DNA of 64,000 nt, from the NCBI GenBank assembly GCA_948144175.1, contig CANXME010002568.1:1115001-1179000 (forward strand), in the 5' to 3' direction. Shown here one piece after another: positions 30,316 to 40,800 of this stretch. The notes under the pieces were generated by a model. The model was given only the letters and a program-made list of their open reading frames with translations. It searched no databases and had not been told where the DNA came from. Every line of letters begins with the position of its first letter. Position 1 is the first letter of the stretch. The translations under genes and the position numbers were made by a program. The DNA comes from Closterium sp. NIES-65. Lineage: Eukaryota > Streptophyta > Zygnematophyceae > Desmidiales > Closteriaceae.

Positions 30316-31058
30316 CAACACCATGCATGCACCTGTCAAACAACTTAATGCACCTGTAGTAGCATGGCTGCGTGGTTGGTGCTGGTGGAAAGAGAACATG
30401 CAGAAGGAACTCCCTAGTGGTACATTCATGACCTACCGTACTACACTCCACCTCCACCTACCCTAAAGCAGCAAGAAAGCGGTGATGGAAGTATACGTAA
30501 GAAAGCATGGTGGCTGGCAAGAATCTTCTTAAAGTCGAACCCCATTTCACACGCAATCTAAGTGACACCATACCACATGGCAGTGGTGTGAGTGAAAGGT
30601 CCTCAGGGCTGGTACAAACGCGCCCAACACTCTGCCTAGGCTGCGATTGTTTCACTCCACAAACCCCCGTCCCTTCCCATCCCTGCTCCTTCTGTTCTCG
30701 CCCCACTTCCCATGCACTGCCCACTGCCCCTCCTTCATTCATGGTCGCCCTGCTGCCATCCTGCACCACCCCGTGACTTGACCACTCCCCTGACCAAATC
30801 TTCCCAAAACGTGCCACCTCCGATTTTGTTGCCAGCTGTTTGAGCGTTTCCTCCCGGCTCCCCTTACTGCTGCTGCAATCGTCCCGACAACTCTGCTCCC
30901 CCCTCTGCTTCAACCGAAAAGCACCAAATCTGCTCCCATCCAAGCCTGCTCCCACCCAAGCCTGCTCCTATCCGAGCCTGCTCCTATCCGAGCCTGCTCC
31001 CATCCGAGCCTGCTCCCATCCGAGCCTGTTGTTGACTTAATCAGCTCACGTGGCATCT
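30316..31058. other. intergenic, with a 16-bp minisatellite
   Basis: No supported gene. 30930-31028 carries about six copies of a 16-bp unit (CCTGCTCCCATCCGAG and variants). Confidence 0.6.
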
Positions 31059-31920
31059 CATAATCTTCCACACGTGCGTCACACCCTGCATCCCCTTTCC
31101 ACTCCCTCCCTCCCTACTTCGCTCCCTGTTTACGTCCCATCCTCCCTCTTTCCCTCCCATGCTCCTTTCACTCCCATCCTCACTCTTTCCTTCTCTCCCT
31201 CTTTCTCTCCCATGCTCCAGCTTTCCCTCCCATTCTCCCTCTTTCCCTCTCTCTCTCTCTATCCCGCCCTCCCTCTCTTTCTCTCTTCCTCTCTCCTTTC
31301 CTCCCTACCTCCCAACTTCCCCCCCTCCATCCCTCCTCCCAGCCTCCCTCCACTGCAGCCCTACCTTTCAACACTTATCTCCACCGCTCCTCTCCACTGC
31401 TCTCGCCACTGCTCCCTCGCACCAAATTCCATTACCCCTACTGTGCCCCTATTCCATTCACCGCTTCCCCTCACTTCCTCCCTTCACCTCCTCCTTCACC
31501 TTCCCTTTCCCCTCATCCCTTCCCATCTCTCCTTCGCCTCCTCCCTTCCCCTCCTCCCTTTCCCTCCTCCCTTCCCCTTCTTCCTTCCTCCTCCCTTCCC
31601 CTCCTCCCTTCCCCTTCTTCCTTCCTCCTCCCTTCCCCTCCTCCCTTCCCCTTCTTTCTTCCCCTCCTCCCTTCACCTCCTCCCTTCCCCTCCTTCCTTC
31701 CCCTCCTCCCTTCCCCTCCTCCCAACCCCTCCTTCTTCCCCTCCTCCATTCCGCTCCTCCCGTTGCCTACTCCCTTCCCCCTCCGCCCTTCACAGCTTGC
31801 CAAAGAATTACCCAGCAACTTTTTCTGCAGCGCAGCAGCAGCCACACTTTTGCGACGCCTAAATCGCCTCTTCCCTTTCCCTCCTCCCTTCATACCCCCC
31901 CCCCCCCCCCTTCATCAACC
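31059..31920. repeat. polypyrimidine tract downstream of kinase gene
   Basis: About 860 bp almost wholly C and T on the plus strand (TCCCTCC, CCTTCCCCTCCTCC units, a C17 run near 31896). It starts just 3' of the kinase stop. Long open frames here are compositional. Such tracts can form triplex DNA, which is inference. Confidence 0.85.
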
Positions 31921-31948
31921 CCCCCTCCGCCCCCCACTTCCCCCCAAT

Positions 31949-32935
31949 TCACCGTTTCCCAAAGAGATACCCAAACAGCCCCTTCTTCTGAGGCGCAGCC
32001 GCCGCCGCAGCAGCCGCGCCCTTCTTATCATGCCCCTTACTCGCCCCACCACCACGAGCAGCAGCAGGCGGAGCCGCCTCCGCTTCTTTCTCCCCCTTTG
32101 TCTGCTCCGCGTATTTTTTCAGCATGGGCAGCACCACCGTCTCCAGATCCGGCCGGCTCATCCTGTCCCTACATTTCAGCGCCACGTCAGCAACCTCCTT
32201 CACAATCTCCGGGTTCCACTGAACCGTCTTATCCAGATGATCCAGAATCCCATCCAACCCGAATTTCGCAAACTCAAGCACCTTATTCACCTTCTCGCCG
32301 GTCAACAGCTGCAGGATCACCAACCCTAATCCGTACAGATCCGACTGCGGGCCGTACTTCCCGGTGCGGAGAAGCAGCGGATCGATGTAACCAACCGTAC
32401 CCCAGATCGACGAGTCGTTCGCGGGGAGAAACTTCGCCAGACCGACTCCTCCGACCTTACAGGAGAGATCTTCGTTCAGCATGACGTTTCCGGGTTTCAC
32501 GTCCTGGTGGAGAATCGGCGGCTCGAGATGGTGGAGGAAAAGCAGCGCTTCTGACGCCTCCGCCGCGATCCGCAGCCGGTGCTTCTGCTTCATCGTTTTC
32601 CGTCCCCCCTCCGTCAGCAGACGGTCCTCGAGGCTCCCCGCCGGGAGCGACTCGTACACGATACAGCGTGCCTCGGGATTGTACCCAAGGAGCTTGACCA
32701 GATGCGGGTGGTCCGCGCGCGTGAGGATGGTCACTTCGCGGGTGAATTTCTCCGCGGCTTGGCGGGTGTTATCCGGGTTCAGCTTCATTACAAGCACGGG
32801 GGAACCGTCCGCGAGCTTTCCGCGGTAACCCGTGCCGAAGCCGCCGCGACCGAGCGAGTTTTCCCGCGCGTAGTTATTCGTGGCCTCGTCGAGCTCCTCT
32901 GCTGTGAACGTCTTTAAGGCCGCCTCGGTCCCCAT
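31949..32935 (-). CDS. receptor-like cytoplasmic kinase homologue without DFG Asp
   Basis: An intronless 328-residue protein with no signal peptide or membrane segment. The kinase fold spans about residues 30-270: Gly-rich loop GRGGFGTGY, Lys in VLVMKL, catalytic loop HQDVKPGNVML (HQD for HRD), then KVGGVGLAKF where active kinases have DFG or, in plant PUB-type kinases, DVG. The metal-binding Asp is Gly. GTVGYIDP and SDLYGLGLVILQLLTGE follow. The C-terminus is Ala/Gly/Lys-rich. The nearest plant relatives are RLCK/U-box kinases (SLEDRL, FLHH, RPDLETVVLP). A pseudokinase or scaffold role is inferred. The ATG is the first in frame. Confidence 0.88.
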   Translation of the reverse strand: MGTEAALKTFTAEELDEATNNYARENSLGRGGFGTGYRGKLADGSPVLVMKLNPDNTRQAAEKFTREVTILTRADHPHLVKLLGYNPEARCIVYESLPAGSLEDRLLTEGGRKTMKQKHRLRIAAEASEALLFLHHLEPPILHQDVKPGNVMLNEDLSCKVGGVGLAKFLPANDSSIWGTVGYIDPLLLRTGKYGPQSDLYGLGLVILQLLTGEKVNKVLEFAKFGLDGILDHLDKTVQWNPEIVKEVADVALKCRDRMSRPDLETVVLPMLKKYAEQTKGEKEAEAAPPAAARGGGASKGHDKKGAAAAAAAAPQKKGLFGYLFGKR

Positions 32936-34113
32936 CGCGATCTACTGGAGCTGGTAATATTGTTGCTGCTGGTACAGCTGGTGATAACGTTGCTGTTGGT
33001 AAAGCTGATGATGCTGTTTTTAATCCCTAAAAATAAAACACGTGCTGCTGTTGCTTGAGGGTACAGGCTGTTTTGCCGCGAATAGCATGGCCTATGCTAC
33101 CTCGGACTCCGACACGTGGCAACAAAATGACATATAAAGTTGCGAGTTAAAAATGTGGAACTCGAACCAGATAATAACTGCCTCACGTTACCTGCGTCTG
33201 TCACACTCGATAATGGCCACACCGATAGATACCCGCTAACAACAACTATTAGCAGCAACGTAGCAACGTCCACCACTAACTTGAATATCCTTGACTTATG
33301 TCACCAAGTTCACATATTACGGTTGCTCCCGTTGTTCTGCTGAATAAACTAGACGCGTGATGTAAAGGTAACGAACTCGAGAAAAACTCGCAACCGAGAG
33401 TAAGGAATCACGAAGGCCGCGATGGTCGGAGACTAAGGACGGCCGAATATGGGCCCTTAGAAGACCAACTATTTGAGCCAAAGTTGATCTGAGCTACAAA
33501 TGCACCAGAAAAAACAATTCCCAGCCCTCAAGGTATTGCTGCCATATTGTTGTCTCTAGCAAAAGGATCAGATCAGTGCATTTTCTGGCTATTCAGACTT
33601 TCTTTTTCCCTGGCCTTTCGCCCTGGGTGCTTAGCGGGTTCGTTGCTCACGCTTGTCAGCTGAAGAGGTACAAGGTTTGCTGAGATGCATTTTAGCCGAT
33701 TAGAAGATTTTAGAGCGTTAAAGGAAGATCCAGTCAGATACAGTGTGATGAGGTATTGTGGCATGGTGGGCGTTCAGACTTGCTCGTTCTATTCGTACAC
33801 CCCAAATACACTGGTGCACTCAGTTCCTAAACTTCACGGAAGGGGGATGCTATGCTGTGGTGGAGGGAGAAACTGTCAGAAAGAAGGGTCTTGTTTCGTG
33901 CGGTCGATTCACTGTTGAATTAGCTTTCGACTTGCTACCGCGTTAGTGGCGTGACGAATAAATTTCTCTCTACAATGATAGATGCATATCCATTCAACAA
34001 TGTTAGATAATTTCAGTGTAGCAGACCTACCCATTGTAGACAACATATTGTTACAAGGTCTGCAGTATAATAAGCGCTAGCTGCGAACTGGAAACCGCGA
34101 TACCATGTACACT
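32936..34113. other. intergenic between kinase start and cyclophilin end
   Basis: About 1.2 kb, locally AT-rich, with no recognisable gene. The kinase promoter must lie at the left end and the cyclophilin 3' end at the right. No clear TATA box or polyadenylation signal is claimed. Confidence 0.55.
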
Positions 34114-35589
34114 TTACACGAGCTGGCCGCAGTCCTGAATAGTAACCTCCACCGACGTCTTGCCACTGTCGCTACCGACTGACTCCAGCTTGTCAACGAC
34201 ATCCATTCCTGATGAGACAAAAAGCAAATACCACACTTTAAATCTCAAAAGATTTCAAACTTCCACAATCCCCATCTTACTGCTTGTCAACAACCACCAT
34301 CCCCACACAGCTGTCTCCCTCACTCACCTACCCCCCTTACTAGTATACCCCTTAGTTCTCCCCACATCCCCTCCCAACCCCACTAAACCCACCTGAAACC
34401 ACCTTCCCAAAGACGACATGCTTGCCATCCAGGTGAGGCGTAGCAGTGAAGCAGATGAAGAACTGGCAGTCTGAGAGGGTGGGGAGGGGAGGGGGAGAAG
34501 CAAGCATGGAAAGTGAGTTGGTTGGAAGCACCAACGCACATGCACACCCATCATCTATGACCACCTTCCTGGTGACGGCCGTCCAGGTAAGGCGTAGCAG
34601 TGAAGCAGATGAAGAACTGGCAGTCTAAGGGGGTGGGGAGGAAAGGAAGGAGGAGGGAGGGATGGGGGAAATGGGAGAGAAGAGGTTAGAAAGTGAGGTG
34701 GTAGCATTAACGCACAGCCAGCCCCCCAAACTGCAAACAACATCCCAAGCGACAGTCTGAGCTATGTGATACAGGAAAGGGAGGGTGACAGAATGAACAC
34801 GAGGTAGTGTAGGCGAGTGATAAAAGAGAGGATGATGCAAGAGAGGGTGACGCAAGGGAGGGTGGTGAAAGCAAGGATTGATGGTGTGATCCGTTTGAAA
34901 ACGAATTCGTCAGGAAAGTGCAAAACGGGGGAATGACTTTGCACTGTGACACACATCCACCATTGTTCCTCCACTCACTATTCGTGTTGGGGCCGCGATT
35001 CGCCATGGAGAGAACGCCTCTGCCGGTGTGCCTCAGCTCGAAGCTCTCGTCAGGGAACGGCTGGCCGAATATGGAACTGCCGCAGTTGCCTCCCTGCCAT
35101 GTGAAATATGTGGTAAAAAACAAACAAACAAAAGAAAACGGAAGTAAAGTTCGGACACGTAGCAGATGGAGTAGTGGGAGAAGACAGGGACGAGGTTTAG
35201 TGTCGACCTAGAAGGCGAGGGACGATGAGAGGGACGCTTGTATACAGGCGGATGTGTGACGCAGTCTGCGTTCACCACTTACCTGCGCTGTCACCTACCC
35301 GCGATTCGACGCGTACCTACGTTTGGACGCGCACCCGGAGTTCGACACCTACCTGCGGTTCGACACCTACCTGCGGTGCGACCCGTACCTGCGCCATGAA
35401 TCCGGGGATGATGCGGTGCAGCGTCAGGCCCTTATAGCCCAGTCCCGAGCTTGTCCCATTGCACAAGCCGACAAAGTTCTCCACCGTCTTCGGCGCCACG
35501 TCCGGCCGGACCTCCACCTCGATTCTGCCGACGAACTGCCCGTCGAACGCAATGTCCAGGAAGCATCGCGGTCGCGCTGCGGAGCTCAT
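34114..35589 (-). CDS. cyclophilin-type peptidyl-prolyl isomerase, four exons
   Basis: Exons 35389-35589, 34979-35093, 34393-34470 and 34114-34208 join in frame through GT-AG introns into 162 residues, the size of a single-domain cytosolic cyclophilin. Motifs: [27 protein letters not shown] (catalytic Arg, Phe, Gln), [33 protein letters not shown], ending TIQDCGQLV. Compared with cyclophilin A the loop after GGN is about six residues shorter, and the drug-contacting Trp before LDGKH is His. It should isomerise Xaa-Pro bonds. Extra copies of exon 3 and of the exon 1 donor lie in its introns. Confidence 0.93.
34560..34624 (-). pseudogene. second, decayed copy of cyclophilin exon 3
   Basis: Lies in intron 2, upstream of the real exon 3. 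It has its own acceptor (CCCCCTTAG) and reads [17 protein letters not shown], then loses the VVFGKV segment through a small deletion (HQEGGH). The flanking intron sequence is duplicated as well. Including it would disrupt the protein. Confidence 0.88.
35290..35388 (-). repeat. 18-bp repeat of the exon 1 splice donor
   Basis: Directly after exon 1 the minus strand repeats an 18-nt unit of the type CGCAG|GTAGGTGTCGAAC about five times. Most copies keep an AG|GT junction in the same reading frame, so each could serve as an alternative donor adding six residues. Confidence 0.85.
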
Positions 35590-37408
35590 CGTTGAAAACC
35601 GTTTGAAACCGAATACGACCGTTTAAAAGCCGAGTGAAAGCGCTGCGGCTTGAAGGCTTCAAGCTCACTTCCGCGTTTGCGACACGACCGGTGTGTCCGA
35701 AATGGCGAAAGCTTTCGCGAACGACGAAATCCGTATGTCCTCACGGACAAAGAGCGAATCTGTGGAGGGCGAAACAGATTCTTCTTCAGAAAGGAGAGAG
35801 CGCAAGGGAGCGACGAGCGGTACCTACGGACGGACGAGAAGCGGAGAGGAGGCGACGACGAGACCAAACACCAGATCTTACGGAAACATTATGGCCGTCC
35901 CTATTCTCGATAATTTCACACCCCTTAAGCGCACACCCTGGAGTAAATACTCCCGGTCAAACGTTTAAGTAGGGTAGCAAGCAACGATTGTAGACTATCG
36001 GAGGAGGGGGTCTCGCAACCTTCTCGCGAATGGAAGAAAAAAACCTGGAGTTTCAAGGGCAGCCATCCACCCCTACTACTCACTCGGAAAATTAAGTGCT
36101 AGACTCCATACTACCCTCGTCAATCTTTGGGTGTCTCTCATATCGAACCAGAAAACGTACAGGGTACCTTCGAAATAGATGATAGGGGTATGCAATTATC
36201 GAGAATAGGGTGTACAAAGAAGAATGTCGCCTACGGGAATTTATTCTTGTCGTATCCGTTGAATGCCTCGCTCGCGGTGTTCCCTATGCCAGGAACCAGG
36301 ACGAGCTTCTTCCTTAAGATCTCAAGGTTGGCGAAAATACTTGCGTAACATAGAGATTGTTACATTACCGAGCTTGAGCAACTGGAGCGCAATAACCGTA
36401 TACAGTCTCCGCCATGACAACCTAGGATGCTCGTTATTGACATCAGCCTAGAAATAACAGATATGGTAAGGAATATAGTTGCACCCCGCATGTCACGTGC
36501 CCTTTCCCAAGATGGTCAACCTACAGAGCACTTTCAGAGTGCTTTGTTCAGCCCTCCCTCCACCCCGCCCCAATGCATTCACAAATCTAAGCACAAACCA
36601 GAGTGTTCTTGAGAATTCTCAGAAACACCCAACACAAAATCCACACAATGCCAGGAAAAGGCTCAAGGAATAAGACCCAATGAGTGAAACCTGCTCTGTG
36701 AAGTTCCTGACCTGACTCCTCCTGAGCTGAGCCTGCCATATTGTGGAGGCATATCAGATTCAGAAGTTACAATTGCCTGAAATTGTGCCATCACCCTGTT
36801 ACGGTTACCATACCTGCCACCTGTTCCTGCTACGGTACTCACAACCTGTTAACCAAGCATAGGAAGAGGTTCCTTCTTGGGTAATCCTTCCCCCAAGTAC
36901 CCTCAGAATAGCCCACCCTTTTATGCACTCCTGCTGCGGTCACAGCTGCTGCTGCTGCTGCTGCTGCTGCAGCTGTGCTGTTGCTGCTGCTGCAGCTGTG
37001 CTGTTGCTCGCTGCTGATGCTACTGCTTCCCCCAACCCCCCTGCAATCTCCAGCTGCGATTGCAATCACAGCAATAGCTGCTGCTGCTGCTGCTGCCTCT
37101 GCTGTCGCTGCGGCTAGCGCTGCTGACATCCTTGGGCAACTCACAAGCTGCATCGGATTAACCACACAAAGCAACCTCCTGATGGGCGAAACTCAAGGCT
37201 CGGCTTAACCTGCGGCCTGCACGGTGACTAGACTAGCCCCGCTGCAGCTACATGCGACACAACAGCTGAACGGCCTGAGTATCAGAAACCTCCCTGCTGC
37301 TACGTTGGAAGCAGTTTGAATGCGAGAATCCCCCTGCCTGAACCTCCCTTTCCCTGGCCTCCCCCTCCCTCCCAGCCCTCCTCACCCTGCCCTGCTTTCT
37401 CCCATCCC
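35590..37408. other. intergenic with CTG/CAG repeats
   Basis: No supported gene. CTG-rich stretches lie at about 36944-37010 and 37076-37110. A palindrome TCTTGAGAATTCTCAGA lies at 36606-36622, related to motifs inside the PP2A gene. Confidence 0.6.
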
Positions 37409-37441
37409 TCACGATGCCTCCACTGACATGCCCATTCTCAT
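37409..37441 (-). pseudogene. echo of PP2A B' C-terminal codons (copy 2)
   Basis: Reads [10 protein letters not shown] and a TGA stop, identical in sense to the real C-terminus at 37831. It lies downstream of the gene end. Confidence 0.85.
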
Positions 37442-37554
37442 GCCCCAACCCTGCATCGCCACCTGCCCCCCACCTCCCTCCGCCCCCAACCACCCTGCTC
37501 CCCGCCCTGCTCCCCACTCTGCTCCCCACGCTGATCCCTACCCCCTCCCACCCC

Positions 37555-37722
37555 TCACGATGCTTCCACCGACATGCCCATTCTCATATCTCGACTCTGC
37601 ACCCCACCACCCCCAACACCAACACTCCCACCGCCGCTGTCCCCATACATGGGCGAGCGAGCAGCAGCCTCCTCAAGTCGTCTCCACGCGAGCTCCCTGC
37701 CCGTCTGCACGTCCCTTCCTGC
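37555..37722 (-). pseudogene. echo of PP2A B' last coding segment (copy 1)
   Basis: Reads [19 protein letters not shown] and [12 protein letters not shown] plus stop, a near copy of the end of the real exon 3. It shows a few substitutions and an insertion in the Gly tract. Confidence 0.88.
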
Positions 37723-37830
37723 CTGCCTGCCTGCCTGCAACCTCCCTCTCCCCCGCCTCCTCCCTCCCTCCCAGCCCTCCCCACCCTCCTCCCCTCCCTC
37801 CTCCCCACCCTGCTCCCTGCTTCCTCCCAC

Positions 37831-40800
37831 TCACGATGCTTCCACCGACATGCCCATTCTCATATGTCGACTCTGCACCCCACCACCGCCGCCAGCGTCC
37901 CCATACATGGGCGATCGCGCAGCAGCCTCCTCCTCCAGTCGTCTCCACGCGTGCTCCCTGCCCGCCTGCACGTCCCTCTCCTGCGCCTCCTCCTCCAGAA
38001 ACTGCCTCTGGCAGTCCTCGTAGAGAGCTTGATCCATTTCCAGAAACATCTTGCGCACGTTGATGGTTAAACCGTTCACCGCCTATAATGAAGGGTAAAG
38101 GAGGATAAGGAGAGCGGGAGGAGGGAAGGGATGCAGCACAGCATGCATTGGGCACGGGGAGGAACTGCCTCTGGCAATCCTCGTAGAGCGCCTGGTCCAT
38201 CTCCAGAAACATCTTCCTCACGTTGATGGTTAAACCGTTCACCGCCTGGGTGGGATAGAGGAGGGCGGGAGCGAGGGTGGGGAGAGGGTGAGACACTTCT
38301 GAGAATTTTCACTTTTGAGAATTCTCAAAACCGTTCACCGCCTGGGTGGGAGTCACTTTAGAGAATTCTCAAAACCGTTCACCGCCTGGGTGGGATGGAG
38401 GAGGGCGGGAGCGAGGGTGGGGAGAGGGTGAGGAGGAGAGGAGAGGGTTGGGAGAGAGGGAGGGATGGGAGGAAGAGCAGTGATGAAGGGGTGGAAGGGA
38501 GGATGGGATGGGAGGAAGGGAAGAGGCGTAGCGTGCACTGGGAAGGGGGGGGGGGGGGGGGAGGGGGGACTGCCTCTGACAGTCCTCATAGAGTGCCTGG
38601 AGCGTCTTTGAGACGCCTCAAAAATAACCTCATTACACCTGGAGCATCTCAAAATACATCTTCCTCACACGCCCCCTTCTCTTCTCTCCTCGCATCCCCA
38701 CCCCTTTCTTCCATCGGCCTTTCGCCCTTTCAGCCTACCTTCTCGATTTCCCTCCAATCATCCTTCTCCCCTTCCCCTCGCCCCTCTCCTCTCCTCCGCC
38801 CGCCACAAGAGCCCCGGATATCAGCGGCAGCAAGGCACATCGGTTCCGCATTCTCCCTTCTTCTCACCTCACACTCTCCTTCTCCTCTCCCTTACCTCCT
38901 TCTGCCCCCGCACCTGGTTCCAGTGGCTCCTTGCATTTTTCTCCATAGCCCCGAATAGCGGCAGCACAGTACCTCTCTTCCCCTTCTCAATTCACCTCGT
39001 ACCTCCGCTGTTCCTCCCTCCCCTCACAATCCCCTCCCCATCGTCCCTCCCCCTTTCCTCCTCACCGGGTTCCAGTGGCTCCTCGCGTTCCTCTCCAGAG
39101 CCCCAAAGATCAGCGGCAGCACAGCAGCTCAGTTCTGCCTTTTCACCGCTCCCCACCCCACCCACTCCCTTCCCATTCCTGCTCACCCCTGCTCACCCCT
39201 CCCTTTTACACTCCTTTCCTCCTCCCCCCCTCACCTGGTTCCAGTGGCTCCTCGCGTTCCTCTCAAGGGCCCCGAATATCAGCGGCAGCACGGCAGCGCG
39301 GTTCTGCGCCACGAGGCTGACGATGTAGTCGTTGTTCCACAGGAACAGGGTGCGCTCGGCAACCTGATCGACAGGGGAGGGTGCCCCAACGGGCGCGTGC
39401 AGGGTTGGGTTGGGGGGAGGGGAGATGGGAAAAAGGGTTGGGTTCTGCGCCACGAGGCTGACGATGTAGTCGCTGTTCCACAGGAACAGGGTGCACTCCG
39501 CAACCTGATCGACAGGGGAGTGGCGGGAAGAGGAGGGCAGGAGGGTTGGGGACATGTGTTTTCTGTTGAGGCAGCACGGCAGCGCAGTTCTGTGCCACGA
39601 GGCTGACGATGCAGTTCTTGTTCCACAGGAATAGGGTGCGCTCAGCAACCTGCATGGGTGGGGGGGATGGGGAGGGGAGGGCAGGAAGGGAAGGGAGGAG
39701 GGGGAGAGGGGGAGGGGAGGGGGGTTGGTGGCGGGTGGACATAGCGACTTGTTATGAATGATATTCTGAGAATTCTCAAAAAAATAACTCATGTCACGTA
39801 TGCAAGGACGTAGCGACTTGGTAAGCAGCACGGCATGGCAGCTTTTGAGGCGCCTCAAAAGTCACCCCAGTATGCAGGGGGAGGGGAGAGGAGCGTGTGT
39901 GTACGGGGTGCCATGCCATGCATTATGTGTGCCATGCCATGCATTATGTGTGCCATGCCATGCCCCATGTGTGCCATGCCATGCCCCATGTGTGCCATGC
40001 CATGCCCCATGTGTGCCATGCCATGGCGTGAGCTAATGAAATTGGAGGGAAAGAAGAAGGGAAGGAAAAAAAACATATGCATAGCCCTCAGAGGCGTCAC
40101 GGCCTGATGGCCACCTGATGGCCACCTGACAGCCACCTGACAATCACCTGACAGCCACCTGACAATCCCCTGACAGCCACCTAACAGCCACGTGATAACC
40201 ACTTGAGTCTGTGGAACCAGAGCTCCCTTCCATTCATTTTCACAGCCGCACAGTCCTCTTCCGATTTCATTCCCGCTTCTCCTCTTTTCACTAGCTGAAG
40301 GCCACCTGAAGGCCACCGGGCAGCCACGTGATAACCACTTGAGTGTGTAGAACCAGAGCTGAGCTCCCTTCCATTCATTTTCACCCAGTCCGTTTTCCGA
40401 TTTCACTCCCTCCCCCCTCCCCCCTTCCTCTTTTCACTCGCTTCAGCCACTCCCCATACCCCGTTAATCTCATCTTTTGTCACCAAGAGAAGCAAAGGCA
40501 GTTGTCATGGCCCTCTCCGCTCCCCACCCGGCCCCACCCCCCACCTTAGATTTTAGAATAACCCTCAAATTCCCCCTCCCCTCTCTCTCCCGAGCTGCCT
40601 TATATGTTGACAAGGCAACCTTCAATCAAACCCACCCCTCCCCCCTCCCTCCCCCCCTCCCCAACCCCCCCTCCTCTCCCAAACTGCCTTAGCCCTCCCG
40701 AAGTTGAGCTGTAGGGGCAAAAATCTTCCTCCCTTCCCCTCACGCCTTCCGGCCACGAGACATTGAGGCAACCCTCACAATCCCCTCTCCCTCCGCCCCA

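Noticed and set aside
30458..30955. 165-codon minus-strand frame
   Set aside because: No recognisable domain, odd composition and no partner exon. Insufficient support for a gene.
31050..32484. Two long plus-strand Pro/Ser/Leu-rich frames
   Set aside because: Produced by the polypyrimidine block and the antisense of the kinase gene. No domain or ATG context supports them.
35634..35972. 112-codon plus-strand frame upstream of cyclophilin
   Set aside because: No domain and overlaps other frames of equal length. Likely promoter or 5' region.
37320..38070. Plus-strand Pro/Ser-rich frames of 218-247 codons
   Set aside because: Antisense of PP2A exon 3, its echoes and C/T-rich 3' DNA.
39908..40200. 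Regular short repeats considered as a CRISPR-like array
   Set aside because: Units are directly adjacent without unique spacers, in a eukaryotic intron.
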